A stretch of 64,000 bases of DNA from Falsihalocynthiibacter halioticoli (lineage in GTDB: Bacteria > Pseudomonadota > Alphaproteobacteria > Rhodobacterales > Rhodobacteraceae), in NCBI RefSeq assembly GCF_025802015.1, contig NZ_JAOYFC010000002.1, positions 310,001-374,000 of the forward strand, in the 5' to 3' direction. The position numbers were made by a program, and so were the translations under genes. The notes under the pieces are model-generated. The model worked only from the letters and a program-made list of their open reading frames with translations. It was not told the origin of the DNA and searched no databases. Shown here piece after piece: positions 1 through 9,582 of the stretch; the first letter of the stretch is position 1; every line of letters begins with the position of its first letter.

Positions 1-44
1 GCTTGACCGATACAATATGGCGCGCGATCTGTTTTAGGCGCTCG

Positions 45-797
45 CTATCCTTGCGCAGCCCAATCGCGCACCGCATCCCCAAACGCGCTGAACAGTTTTC
101 GCGAAACGCTATCGTTTTCTGCGTTCCACTCCGGATGCCACTGAACCGAAAGCGTAAAACCGGGCGCGTCTTTGATATAGAGGGCTTCGGGCGTACCGTC
201 CGGCGCGTGGCCATCAACAACCACGCGCGGGCCGGCAACCTTTATTCCCTGTCCATGCAGCGTATTGGTCATCACTTGACGCGCACCAAGGAGCTGTTCG
301 AATGGGCCGTCATCGCTGAATGTCACAACATGGCGAAGCGCAAATTTTTCTTCAAGCGTACCATCGGGCGGCATGCGGTGATTGTCCCGCCCTTCAAGAT
401 CCCTTATTTCCGGATGAAGCGAACCGCCCATAGCGACGTTCACTTCCTGAAATCCACGACAAACGCCGAAAATGGGTTGGCCGCGCTCCACACATGCGCG
501 AATGAGCGGAAGCGTAAGCGAGTCTCGTGCGCGATCAAAAAGGCCATGCGCCTCGGTTTCTTCTTCGCCATATTCTTCGGGGTGCACATTTGGTCGCCCC
601 CCTGTGAACATAAAACCATCGCAACACGCGAGCAGGTCTTCGATCTCAACCAGATCTGAATCCGAAGGCACCATCAACGGAACACACCCCGAAACTTTGG
701 CGATTGCTTCGGAATTCATGGAACCGGACGCATGGGCCGGATACTCGTCATTAATAAGAAACCGGTTCCCGATGATACCGACGACTGGTCGCGCCAT
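45..797 (-). CDS. Class I glutamine amidotransferase-like hydrolase (peptidase C26, PuuD-like)
   Basis: This 250-residue protein has the gamma-glutamyl hydrolase/class I amidotransferase fold signature. The nucleophile elbow GVCRGFQ places the catalytic Cys near residue 113, and QWHPEW supplies His221 and Glu223 of the triad. The family cleaves gamma-glutamyl amides; PuuD acts on gamma-glutamyl-GABA in putrescine breakdown. No other putrescine gene is visible, so the substrate is open. It stands alone on the minus strand, and whatever follows it lies outside the window. Function at family level is firm; the exact substrate is inference. Confidence 0.85.
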   Translation of the reverse strand: MARPVVGIIGNRFLINDEYPAHASGSMNSEAIAKVSGCVPLMVPSDSDLVEIEDLLACCDGFMFTGGRPNVHPEEYGEEETEAHGLFDRARDSLTLPLIRACVERGQPIFGVCRGFQEVNVAMGGSLHPEIRDLEGRDNHRMPPDGTLEEKFALRHVVTFSDDGPFEQLLGARQVMTNTLHGQGIKVAGPRVVVDGHAPDGTPEALYIKDAPGFTLSVQWHPEWNAENDSVSRKLFSAFGDAVRDWAAQG

Positions 798-951
798 ACT
801 GCCTCGCTTGTTTGCTTCAGAGCTCTATACCACGGCGCAGCACTTGGATAACTGCAAGATTATGCGCGGAAACGCACAGTCGGCGCGGCTCACATTTTTA
901 ATACCGCACAGAGATCAATAGCAAATCGCAAAGAAGCTTGTTGCAGAAACG

Positions 952-982
952 AAAACGGGGAAGCCACAAGCTCCCCCGTTTT
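952..982 (-). terminator. Rho-independent terminator of malate synthase gene
   Basis: AAAACGGGG (952-960) pairs with CCCCGTTTT (974-982), with a further AGC/GCT pairing inside. Read on the minus strand it follows the glcB stop by about 20 nt and is followed by U-rich sequence. A T-run also follows on the plus strand, so it may work in both directions. Confidence 0.75.
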
Positions 983-1000
983 TGCACAATTTATCTGCAA

Positions 1001-3145
1001 CTATGCCTGTGCTTTAAGCTCCAGACGACGTGCGTGCAGCACGGGCTCGGTATACCCCGAAGGCTGGACACGCCCCTTAAACACCAGGTCACAAGCCGCT
1101 TGGAACGCGATGCCATCGAAGTTCGGCGCCATTGGCGTATAAGTCGGGTCGCCCGCATTCTGACCATCGACCACGGCGGCCATCTTCTGCATGGCGGCCA
1201 TAACCTGCGGTTCACTCACAACACCGTGGTGCAACCAATTTGCCAAAGCTTGGCTCGAAATCCGGCAGGTGGCGCGGTCTTCCATCAGGCCAACGTTGTT
1301 GATGTCCGGCACCTTGGAACAACCAACACCGGCATCAATCCAACGAACGACATAGCCAAGGATACCTTGGGCATTGTTCTCGATCTCTGCCTGAATTTCC
1401 TCATCGCTCCAGTTTTGCCCATCTGCAGTCGGGATCGTAAGTAGCGCCGCAAGCGTGCCGCGCGGCCCGCCCGCTTTGATCTCGTCCTGACGCGCAAAAA
1501 CATCAATCTCGTGGTAATGGGTAGCATGAAGCGTTGCTGCCGTCGGGCTTGGCACCCATGCGCAGTTCGCGCCCGCCTTCGGATGACCGGATTTCGCTGC
1601 AAGCATATCCGCCATCATGTCGGGCATCGCCCACATGCCTTTGCCGATCTGCGCCTTGCCCTGCAATCCGCAAGCCAAGCCGATATCTACGTTGCGGTCC
1701 TCGTAGGAAAGGATCCAAGGCGTTGTTTTCATGTCGCCTTTCTTAAGGAATGGCCCTGCTTCCATCGACGTGTGGATTTCATCGCCCGTGCGATCAAGGA
1801 AGCCTGTGTTGATAAAGGCAACGCGGCTCTTGGCGGCACGGATACATTCCTTGAGGTTTACAGATGTGCGGCGCTCTTCGTCCATAATACCGAGTTTGAC
1901 GGTATTCTTCGGAAGGCCAAGCGCGCCCTCAACCGCTGTGAAAATCTCATCTGCAAAGGCAACCTCTTCTGGCCCATGCATCTTTGGCTTCACCACATAA
2001 ACAGAGCCGTGCAAGGAGTTGCCGCTGTCTTTCTTCAGGTCGTGAATGGCGATCAATGTGGTGACCATCGCATCCATCAACCCCTCGCCTGCTTCGTTTC
2101 CGTCTTTGTCGAGGATCGCAGGATTGGTCATCAGATGCCCGACGTTACGAACGAGCATGAGAGAGCGGCCTTTTAGTTTAATATCCGAACCATCAGGCGC
2201 AACAAACTCGATATCGTCAGCGAGTACACGCTCAAAGGTTTTCCCGCCTTTGGTTACGGTTTCGGATAGATCGCCCTGCATCAAGCCGAGCCAATTGGAG
2301 TAGGCAAGCACTTTGTCCTCTGCATCCACAGCAGCGACCGAGTCCTCGCAATCCATGATGGTTGAGATCGCACTCTCTAGGATTACATCTGCGATCCCCG
2401 CAGGGTCGGTTGCACCGATCTGGTGGGATTTGTCGATCACGACGCGAATGTGTAGGCCGTTTTTGACAAACAGAACCTCGGACCCATCCGCCTTGGCGCC
2501 AGCAAACTGTGCTGCATTCTCAAGCTCAACATTTCCGCCTTCGGTCGCAAAGCTGACCTTGCCGTTATCAACACTTATACCAGTGACATCGGCCCATTTC
2601 GCGCCCGCGAGCGGCACTGTGGCATCAAGATGTGCCTTTGCTGCGGCAACAACCTGTGCGCCGCGCTCTGGGTCGAAACCGCCAACAGTCGGCAGGCTGC
2701 CCAGCGCATCCGTGCCGTAGAACGCATCATAGAGGCTTCCCCACCGCGCATTCGCGGCGTTTAGTGCAAAGCGTGCGTTCATGATCGGAACCACAAGCTG
2801 CGGCCCAGCAATCGTGGCGATTTCCGGATCGACGTTCGCCGTATCAATAGAAAAATCTTCGCCTTCTTCAACGAGATAGCCAATGCTGCGCAGGAAGGCT
2901 TCATATTCAACCGGATCATGAGATTGGCCGCGGTGCTCAACATGCCAACGATCAATCTGCTCCTGAATCTCGGCGCGTTTTTCAAGCAAAGCGCGGTTTT
3001 TCGGGCCTTTCTCGTGGATAAGGCCAGAAAGGCCATCCCAAAACGCTGCGGGCTCAACCCCTGTTCCGACAATGGCGCGCGTTTCGATAAACTCTGCCAA
3101 TTCCGGCGCGACCTGAAGTCCCGCTCTCTCTACATACTGCGCCAT
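1001..3145 (-). CDS. glcB: Malate synthase G
   Basis: The 714-residue protein condenses glyoxylate with acetyl-CoA to malate in the glyoxylate shunt and in glycolate use. Its length and sequence fit the large monomeric G isoform (about 720 residues) rather than the shorter A form; conserved stretches include SIMDCEDSV and KPKMHGPEEV. The start MAQYVERAGL was chosen because AGGAG lies 7 nt upstream, which excludes a 19-residue upstream extension. It is divergent from pepN across 198 bp. No isocitrate lyase gene is present in the window. Confidence 0.95.
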   Translation of the reverse strand: MAQYVERAGLQVAPELAEFIETRAIVGTGVEPAAFWDGLSGLIHEKGPKNRALLEKRAEIQEQIDRWHVEHRGQSHDPVEYEAFLRSIGYLVEEGEDFSIDTANVDPEIATIAGPQLVVPIMNARFALNAANARWGSLYDAFYGTDALGSLPTVGGFDPERGAQVVAAAKAHLDATVPLAGAKWADVTGISVDNGKVSFATEGGNVELENAAQFAGAKADGSEVLFVKNGLHIRVVIDKSHQIGATDPAGIADVILESAISTIMDCEDSVAAVDAEDKVLAYSNWLGLMQGDLSETVTKGGKTFERVLADDIEFVAPDGSDIKLKGRSLMLVRNVGHLMTNPAILDKDGNEAGEGLMDAMVTTLIAIHDLKKDSGNSLHGSVYVVKPKMHGPEEVAFADEIFTAVEGALGLPKNTVKLGIMDEERRTSVNLKECIRAAKSRVAFINTGFLDRTGDEIHTSMEAGPFLKKGDMKTTPWILSYEDRNVDIGLACGLQGKAQIGKGMWAMPDMMADMLAAKSGHPKAGANCAWVPSPTAATLHATHYHEIDVFARQDEIKAGGPRGTLAALLTIPTADGQNWSDEEIQAEIENNAQGILGYVVRWIDAGVGCSKVPDINNVGLMEDRATCRISSQALANWLHHGVVSEPQVMAAMQKMAAVVDGQNAGDPTYTPMAPNFDGIAFQAACDLVFKGRVQPSGYTEPVLHARRLELKAQA

Positions 3146-3343
3146 CGTGCAACTCCTGAATATGTTTGCGCAAAACCTATGGGCTTTCACCTGTGAAGGC
3201 AAGATTTGCGGTCAAAACTCTTTACCAATTTTCGGGAAAGGTTTTTTCGGATTTTCAACAGAATGGGAAAACAGTTTATGCCAATTGCTTGCAGCTTTCG
3301 GCGAATTGCGGTCAACCTTGGCCAAGCAGTAAGGAAAGACGCC
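3146..3343. promoter_or_regulatory. glcB/pepN divergent intergenic region with repeated TTTGCG/TTGCGGTCAA motifs
   Basis: The region must carry promoters for both genes. TTTGCGCAAA, a perfect 10-bp palindrome, occupies 3165-3174. TTTGCGGTCAAAA begins at 3205, exactly 40 bp further. The 10-mer TTGCGGTCAA occurs at 3206-3215 and again at 3306-3315, exactly 100 bp apart. On the minus strand the 10-mer contains TTGACC, which resembles a -35 element, so a promoter role is an alternative to an operator role. Confidence 0.4.
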
Positions 3344-5896
3344 ATGACCAACGAAGCTCCGCAGAAAATCTATCTCGCCGAATACAAACCCTTCCCGTTT
3401 CTGATTGATGGGGTTGAGTTGAACTTTGATCTCGCGCCGCGCGCCACGCGGGTCAAAAGCAAGATCAATTTCCGCCCCAATCCAGACAGTGACTCACGTG
3501 AGTTTTTCCTGCATGGCGAAAACCTGAAGCTCATCTCTGCGAAGATTGACGGTAAAGAGATTTCTCCTGAAGTTACCGATCTTGGACTGACCGCAGATGT
3601 GCCAAATGCGCCGTTTGTGTTTGAAGCGGAGGTCGAGATTTCGCCCGAAACCAATACCGCACTTGAGGGGCTTTATATGTCAGGCGGCATGTATTGCACC
3701 CAATGCGAGGCCGAGGGGTTCCGAAAGATCACCTACTATCCCGACCGCCCAGACGTGATGGCAACGTTCAAGGTTCGCATTCAAGGTAGCGAAAGCGTGC
3801 TGCTCTCCAACGGGAATCCGGTTGAACAAGGCGAAGGCTTTGCAGAATGGCACGATCCATGGCCAAAACCCGCCTACCTCTTTGCGCTAGTTGCCGGAAA
3901 CCTCGTGGCACACCCAGACAGCTTCACCACAAAAAGCGGCAAAGAGGTGGAGCTCAACATCTATGTTCGCCCGGGGGATGAAGGAAAATGCGCCTTCGGA
4001 ATGGAAGCGCTCAAACGCTCTATGACTTGGGATGAGGAGGTTTATGGCCGCGAGTACGACTTGGACATTTTCAACATCGTGGCCGTGGATGACTTCAATA
4101 TGGGCGCAATGGAGAACAAAGGCTTGAACATTTTCAACTCTTCCTGCGTTCTGGCCAGTCCCGAAACGGCAACCGACGCGAATTTCGAGCGGATCGAAGG
4201 GATCATTGCCCACGAATACTTTCACAACTGGACAGGCAACCGCATTACCTGCCGTGATTGGTTCCAGCTTTGCTTGAAAGAAGGGCTGACAGTTTTCCGC
4301 GATCAGCAATTCACCAGCGACATGCGCAGCCGCGCGGTGAAGCGGATTGACGATGTGATAACACTTCGCGCTCGTCAGTTCCGGGAAGACAACGGACCGC
4401 TGGCGCATCCTGTACGGCCTGAAAGCTTTGTCGAAATCAACAATTTCTATACGGCTACGGTCTATGACAAAGGCGCTGAAATTATCGGAATGCTCAAGCG
4501 GCTTGTTGGGGATGAAAACTATAAACGTGCGCTTAGTCTCTATTTCGAACGTCATGACGGCGAGGCCGCGACGATTGAAGATTGGCTCAAGGTATTTGAA
4601 GACACGACGGGGCGCGATCTTTCACAATTCGCACTCTGGTATTCGCAAGCGGGCACACCGCGCCTCAAGGTAAGCGAAGCGTTCGAGGACGGCACCTATA
4701 TCCTGACTTTCAAACAGGAAACGCCTCCTACTCCAGGCCAATCGGAAAAAGACCCGCGCGTTATTCCGATCGCTGTTGGATTGCTCAACCCCAACGGCGA
4801 CGAAGTCCGCGAGACTTGCGTGCTGGAAATGACAGAAGAGGAACAAAGCTTCCGCTTCTCCGGCCTCGCCGCAAAGCCCATTCCTTCTATCCTGCGCGAG
4901 TTTTCCGCTCCTGTGATCCTTGAGCGCGAAACAACAAACGCCGAACGCGCCTTCCTCCTCGCCCATGACACTGATCCGTTCAACAAATGGGAAGCTGGCC
5001 GTGCCTTGGCCAAAGATACAATCACGCGCATGCTGACCGAGGACAGAACAGTTGGCAGTGATCTTTTGGATGCCATTTCCAAAGTGCGGCGCGATGACAG
5101 CCTAGATCCCGCGTTCCGCGCACTTGTCCTTGCGCTGCCCAGCGCGGATGACATTGCCCAAACGCTCTTTGATGCGGGCCATACACCAGACCCAAGCCGC
5201 ATTCACACCGCGCTTGAGACAGTTGCGCTCTCGTATGCGACGCACCTGCAAGACGTGCTGCCCAAAATCTATGCCGACATGCATATAGATGGCCCCTACT
5301 CTCCGGATGCGGAGCCTGCTGGCAAACGCGCGCTTCAAGGCGCGGTTCTTTCGCTATTGTCGCGACTTGATGGTGGCAATCAAGCGCGCGCGCAATTCGC
5401 GGCAGCAGACAATATGACCCAGCAACTTCAAGCACTTGCCTGCCTCCTGCGGATTGATCGCGGGCGCGAACAACTTGCGGCCTTTGAGGAACAGTGGAAA
5501 GACGACCGGCTTGTCATGGACAAATGGTTCAACCTGCAAACCGCGCTCGCCGCGCCTGAAGCCGCTGTTCAAACCACAGAGGCCCTTACCAAACACGCCG
5601 CGTTTGATTGGAAAAATCCCAACCGCTTCCGCGCAACGCTGGGCGGGCTGACAGGCAACATGGCTGGCTTCCATTCACCTGACGGCAGCGGCTATCGACT
5701 TGTTGCGGATTGGCTTATCAAACTTGACGCCGCAAATCCCCAAACCACTGCCCGCATGAGCACCTGCTTTGACAGTTGGCGGCGCTATGATGCCGACCGT
5801 CAAGCGCTCATCAAGGCAGAGCTGACCCGCATCCTCGAAACTCCGAAACTCTCGCGGGATACAACAGAGATGGTTACCCGTATTTTAGGAGACTGA
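3344..5896 (+). CDS. pepN: Aminopeptidase N (M1 family)
   Basis: This 850-residue zinc aminopeptidase removes N-terminal residues from peptides in the cytoplasm. The substrate-binding GAMEN motif is followed by HEXXH (His290, Glu291, His294) and the third zinc ligand Glu313, 18 residues after the second His, as in M1 enzymes. The length matches the bacterial PepN group (about 870). The start at MTNEAPQ is preceded by AGGAAA; the frame stays open for 46 codons upstream, but those lack a ribosome site. The SDR gene begins 2 nt after its stop, so the two are probably co-transcribed. Confidence 0.95.
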   Translation: MTNEAPQKIYLAEYKPFPFLIDGVELNFDLAPRATRVKSKINFRPNPDSDSREFFLHGENLKLISAKIDGKEISPEVTDLGLTADVPNAPFVFEAEVEISPETNTALEGLYMSGGMYCTQCEAEGFRKITYYPDRPDVMATFKVRIQGSESVLLSNGNPVEQGEGFAEWHDPWPKPAYLFALVAGNLVAHPDSFTTKSGKEVELNIYVRPGDEGKCAFGMEALKRSMTWDEEVYGREYDLDIFNIVAVDDFNMGAMENKGLNIFNSSCVLASPETATDANFERIEGIIAHEYFHNWTGNRITCRDWFQLCLKEGLTVFRDQQFTSDMRSRAVKRIDDVITLRARQFREDNGPLAHPVRPESFVEINNFYTATVYDKGAEIIGMLKRLVGDENYKRALSLYFERHDGEAATIEDWLKVFEDTTGRDLSQFALWYSQAGTPRLKVSEAFEDGTYILTFKQETPPTPGQSEKDPRVIPIAVGLLNPNGDEVRETCVLEMTEEEQSFRFSGLAAKPIPSILREFSAPVILERETTNAERAFLLAHDTDPFNKWEAGRALAKDTITRMLTEDRTVGSDLLDAISKVRRDDSLDPAFRALVLALPSADDIAQTLFDAGHTPDPSRIHTALETVALSYATHLQDVLPKIYADMHIDGPYSPDAEPAGKRALQGAVLSLLSRLDGGNQARAQFAAADNMTQQLQALACLLRIDRGREQLAAFEEQWKDDRLVMDKWFNLQTALAAPEAAVQTTEALTKHAAFDWKNPNRFRATLGGLTGNMAGFHSPDGSGYRLVADWLIKLDAANPQTTARMSTCFDSWRRYDADRQALIKAELTRILETPKLSRDTTEMVTRILGD

Positions 5897-5897
5897 T

Positions 5898-6650
5898 ATG
5901 GCCGAACGGCGCAACCTTTTGATCACCGGCGCAAGCGACGGGATTGGAGCGGAAACGGCCAAACTCGCGGCGGCACGCGGTTACAACATCGGAATTGGAT
6001 ACCGCACTGATAAAAAGGGCGCCGAAGAAACCGCCCGTGCAGCGGAAGCACTGGGGGCAAAAACGGTCTTGCTACATGGCGATATCTCGGTCGAAGCAGA
6101 CATTCAGAATGTGTTTGCGACGTTCACCTCGGAACTTGGGCAGCTTGATGCATTGGTAAATAACGCTGGCATTGTTGGGCCGAGTATGCGGGTCGAGGAC
6201 ATGAGCCGCGCACGTCTGGATCAAATGTTCGCGGTGAATACCATCGGCCCAATGCAATGCGCCCAGACCGCCGTTCGCCTTATGGCGCATCGCTATGGCG
6301 GCAAAGGCGGCGTGATCGTTAATGTATCTTCGGTTGCCGCGCTGCTTGGAAGTCCGAATGAATACGCGGATTACGCCGCTGCAAAAGCCGCGTTAGATGC
6401 GTTCACAATCGGGCTGGCCAAAGAGAACGCCCGCGAGGGTATTCGCGTAAATGCGGTTCGCCCTGGCGTTACACGAACAAAAATCCACGCAAAAGGCGGC
6501 GAGGAAGGCCGCGAAGACCGCATTGCACCGATGGTTCCCATGGGACGCCCGGGCGAAGCGCAAGAAATCGCAGAAGCAATTCTCTATCTGCTGTCGGACG
6601 CCTCATCTTATATGACCGGCAGCTTTCTTGACGTCACAGGCGGGCGATAA
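5898..6650 (+). CDS. SDR family oxidoreductase
   Basis: The 250-residue classical short-chain dehydrogenase has TGASDGIG for NAD(P) binding near residue 10, NNAG near residue 90, a catalytic Ser in NVSS and the YAAAK catalytic pair. The C-terminus (SYMTGSFLDVTGGR) is typical of FabG-like SDRs, but the gene is not beside fatty-acid genes, so the substrate is unknown. AGGAGA sits just inside the end of pepN, suggesting translational coupling. Its stop abuts the stop of the convergent lipoprotein gene with no base between. Confidence 0.85.
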   Translation: MAERRNLLITGASDGIGAETAKLAAARGYNIGIGYRTDKKGAEETARAAEALGAKTVLLHGDISVEADIQNVFATFTSELGQLDALVNNAGIVGPSMRVEDMSRARLDQMFAVNTIGPMQCAQTAVRLMAHRYGGKGGVIVNVSSVAALLGSPNEYADYAAAKAALDAFTIGLAKENAREGIRVNAVRPGVTRTKIHAKGGEEGREDRIAPMVPMGRPGEAQEIAEAILYLLSDASSYMTGSFLDVTGGR

Positions 6651-7283
6651 TTATTCGCAGTAGCTTTGGCGGCTGGTCCATTTGCGCATGTCCGCGGTAC
6701 GGGAGGCGCTGCTGAATGGTCCCCAGTCGGCAGCAACCCCGCCGCGCCTGCCATTCTCCTTAGCAGCAACCACGCCATCACGTGGAACGGTCTCTGCCCA
6801 AATGCGAATAGCACAAGAGAGGTTGGCGGAGCCGTTTTTGAGCGCCTCGCCGCTTTTGGCATCGCAACCATATCCGCGCGCTGTTGCCGGAGCGATCTGA
6901 ACAAGGCCGAACCAACGTCCGCCCCCACCGACGGCTTTTGGATTCCACGTGCTTTCCCATTTCGCCAGCGCCGACATCAGACCTACCCAAAACTGGGCCC
7001 GCTGGCTTTCACTGTTTTCTGCGTAGGCAGGGCACCATTGGTGGATGTCAGCGGGGATTGTTTTCGGCAGGACCGCGCCGTGCGTTTGCAAAGCGTTCAA
7101 TGTTGTTTCGGTCCAGACATCACCGCTCGGCAGGTGGTCCCATCGCGCGACACTTGGTTTGAATTCACCAGAGTCCGCAGCATTCCCCATGAACCCGCCT
7201 TCGCCGCACCCAACCAAAACAGCTAGAACAACACCACATCCGAGCATCTTAGCCCGTTTTGTCAATCCGCCAATGCGCTGCAT
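6651..7283 (-). CDS. Lytic transglycosylase-like SLT-domain lipoprotein
   Basis: The 210-residue protein has a lipoprotein signal peptide ending in LVGC (Cys26), then a lysozyme-like segment with the putative catalytic Glu110 in WESTWNP, and a GLVQIAPATARGYG stretch typical of SLT folds. It probably cleaves peptidoglycan at the inner face of the outer membrane or in the periplasm. The ATG at 7283 was preferred over an upstream in-frame TTG because AGAGGAG is correctly spaced only for the ATG. Confidence 0.75.
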   Translation of the reverse strand: MQRIGGLTKRAKMLGCGVVLAVLVGCGEGGFMGNAADSGEFKPSVARWDHLPSGDVWTETTLNALQTHGAVLPKTIPADIHQWCPAYAENSESQRAQFWVGLMSALAKWESTWNPKAVGGGGRWFGLVQIAPATARGYGCDAKSGEALKNGSANLSCAIRIWAETVPRDGVVAAKENGRRGGVAADWGPFSSASRTADMRKWTSRQSYCE

Positions 7284-7401
7284 CCGCAAACTCCTCTTGA
7301 ATTACCGGCAAAAGAAACACCAGATCACAAACCGGATGCAATCGACTTTTCGTTTCCCGCGTATAGCTTGCGGAAACACGCGCAAAATAGCGGCGATCCT
7401 C

Positions 7402-7429
7402 TTGCCTCGCTTGGGCGGCTGATCTAGAT
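7402..7429 (+). promoter_or_regulatory. Candidate gatB promoter
   Basis: TTGCCT (7402-7407) and CTAGAT (7424-7429) are separated by 16 bp, about 65 bp before the gatB start. This is an eye-read match to a housekeeping-type promoter. Confidence 0.4.
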
Positions 7430-7494
7430 AGGCTTGAACTGAGAAAAATGCGGCCTGTTGGCCTATCAACAGGCGGTTGCCGAGGGAAAACCAC

Positions 7495-9006
7495 ATGCTC
7501 GACCTGACCTATACAACGCCCAAAGTCAAAACAATCGCGGGCGCCAAGCACGATTGGGAACTTGTGATCGGAATGGAAATCCACGCACAGGTCGCCAGCA
7601 ATGCCAAGCTATTCTCCGGCGCGAGCACCACTTTCGGCGCAGAGCCGAACTCTAATGTTGCCTTCGTTGACGCCGCGATGCCAGGCATGCTCCCAGTGAT
7701 TAACGAATATTGCGTAGAACAAGCCGTGCGCACGGGGCTTGGCCTTAAAGCGGATATCAACCTTTACTCTGCCTTCGACCGCAAAAACTATTTCTACCCT
7801 GACCTTCCTCAAGGGTATCAGATCAGCCAGCTTTACCACCCCATCGTTGGCGAAGGCGAAGTTCTGGTTGAAATGGGCAATGGCGAAGCGCGCCTTGTGC
7901 GGATCGAGCGTATCCACCTTGAGCAAGACGCCGGCAAATCCATCCACGATATGGACCCCGCAATGAGCTTTGTGGATCTTAACCGCACTGGCGTTGCATT
8001 GATGGAAATCGTCAGCCGCCCCGACATTCGCGGCCCCGAAGAAGCTGCTGCCTATGTGATGAAACTGCGCCAGTTGCTGCGCTATCTCGGCACCTGTGAC
8101 GGCAACATGCAAAACGGTAACATGCGCGCGGACGTTAACGTCTCTGTTTGCCGCCCGGGGCAGTACGAGAAATATCAAGAAACGCAGGATTTCAGCCACC
8201 TCGGAACCCGCTGCGAAATCAAGAACATGAACTCCATGCGCTTTATCCAGATGGCTATCGATTACGAGGCCAAGCGTCAGATTGCCATTCTTGAAAGCGG
8301 CGGTGAGATCGATCAGGAAACCCGCCTCTATGACGCTGACAAGAACGAAACACGCTCTATGCGCTCCAAAGAGGAAGCGCATGATTACCGGTATTTCCCC
8401 TGCCCTGACCTACTTCCGCTCGAAATCGAGCAAGACTGGGTAGATGGCATAAAAGAAAGCCTCCCAGAGCTTCCAGACGAGAAAAAAGCGCGCTTTATGA
8501 GCGACTTCGGCCTGACAGACTATGACGCAAGTGTTCTGACCGCCGAAGCCGAAAATGCTGCTTTCTTTGAGAAGGTCGCCGAGGGCCAAGACGGCAAACT
8601 CGCAGCAAACTGGGTGATCAACGAGCTCTTTGGCCGTCTCAAGAAAGACGACAAGGATATCAATTCCTGCCCCGTCACACCTGAGCAGCTTGGCGCGATC
8701 ATCGGATTGATCACCAAGGGCGATATCTCAGGCAAGATCGCCAAAGACCTCTTTGAGATCGTCTATACCGAAGGTGGCGACCCCGCGAAGATCGTTGAAG
8801 AGCGCGGCATGAAGCAGGTTACCGATATGGGCGCAATCGAAGCCGCCGTGGACCAGATTATTGCCGACAACCCAGCGCAGGTTGAGAAAGCCAAAGCCAA
8901 CCCGAAACTGGCCGGTTGGTTCGTCGGGCAGGTTATGAAAGCGACTGGCGGCAAGGCGAACCCGAAAGCGGTCAACGAGATCGTTTCCAAGAAACTCGCA
9001 GGCTAA
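7495..9006 (+). CDS. gatB: Aspartyl/glutamyl-tRNA amidotransferase subunit B
   Basis: This 503-residue subunit of GatCAB takes misacylated Glu-tRNA(Gln) or Asp-tRNA(Asn), activates the side chain with ATP and accepts ammonia from GatA. The N-terminal WELVIGMEIHAQ and FDRKNYFYPDLPQGYQISQ blocks are family hallmarks, and the C-terminal YqeY-like tRNA-binding domain is complete. The ATG at 7495 has GAGGGA upstream; an in-frame TTG six codons earlier does not. gatA and gatC are not nearby. Confidence 0.95.
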   Translation: MLDLTYTTPKVKTIAGAKHDWELVIGMEIHAQVASNAKLFSGASTTFGAEPNSNVAFVDAAMPGMLPVINEYCVEQAVRTGLGLKADINLYSAFDRKNYFYPDLPQGYQISQLYHPIVGEGEVLVEMGNGEARLVRIERIHLEQDAGKSIHDMDPAMSFVDLNRTGVALMEIVSRPDIRGPEEAAAYVMKLRQLLRYLGTCDGNMQNGNMRADVNVSVCRPGQYEKYQETQDFSHLGTRCEIKNMNSMRFIQMAIDYEAKRQIAILESGGEIDQETRLYDADKNETRSMRSKEEAHDYRYFPCPDLLPLEIEQDWVDGIKESLPELPDEKKARFMSDFGLTDYDASVLTAEAENAAFFEKVAEGQDGKLAANWVINELFGRLKKDDKDINSCPVTPEQLGAIIGLITKGDISGKIAKDLFEIVYTEGGDPAKIVEERGMKQVTDMGAIEAAVDQIIADNPAQVEKAKANPKLAGWFVGQVMKATGGKANPKAVNEIVSKKLAG

Positions 9007-9013
9007 GTTACGC

Positions 9014-9036
9014 GCCGTTCCGCCCGTCGGAACGGC
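9014..9036 (+). terminator. Hairpin after gatB, possible terminator
   Basis: GCCGTTCCG (9014-9022) pairs perfectly with CGGAACGGC (9028-9036) around a 5-nt loop. A T-run comes only 13 nt later, so the hairpin may stabilise the 3' end rather than terminate transcription efficiently. Confidence 0.45.
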
Positions 9037-9102
9037 CGAAACGCTTGAGTTTTTCGGTAAATCCTTTAGGGACTTCACATCTTCAACGGAGTGACACCAA
9101 AG

Positions 9103-9582
9103 ATGACCGCCTTTGAATACAAGATCGTTCCTGCCCCGCAGAAAGGCCTCAAAGGCAAAGGGATGCGTACAACCGAAGCCCGCTTTGCCAATGCACTCAC
9201 TTACGAAGTGAACAAAATGGCGCGCGAAGGCTGGGAGTATCTGCGCTCAGAGACATTGCCGTGTGTCGAGCGATCGACCCTCGGCACCAAGTCAAATTCG
9301 TTTCAATCCGTCCTCGTGTTTCGTCGCGAAGCAACAGAAGAAAACGAGAATAAGCTTGCTGCCCCCGAACGCGGAAAATCGCTCTTTGCACCCTTTGGAA
9401 AATCCGTTGGCCCCGCGACCGCACCCGAACCTGCCGCAATCGCCAAACTGTCAAACGACAAAGATAGCAGCGAAGAGGGCAGTGCAGAAACCGAGGCGGA
9501 TGAAGTCGAAGTCGAAGTCGATAGCGATAACACGGCTTCTGACGACAAAAAAGCCAACAAAGACGACGAAAAGTCAGCCTGA
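9103..9582 (+). CDS. DUF4177 domain protein with acidic tail
   Basis: The 159-residue protein starts with a DUF4177-like segment (FEYKIVPAPQKG ... EVNKMAREGWEYL) of about 75 residues. After it comes a low-complexity tail dominated by Glu, Asp, Ala, Ser and Lys that is probably disordered. The function is unknown. The start at 9103 was chosen because GGAG lies about 11 nt upstream; a GTG at 9091 overlaps that site. Its 3' end overlaps the convergent bolA-family gene by 9 bp. Confidence 0.7.
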   Translation: MTAFEYKIVPAPQKGLKGKGMRTTEARFANALTYEVNKMAREGWEYLRSETLPCVERSTLGTKSNSFQSVLVFRREATEENENKLAAPERGKSLFAPFGKSVGPATAPEPAAIAKLSNDKDSSEEGSAETEADEVEVEVDSDNTASDDKKANKDDEKSA

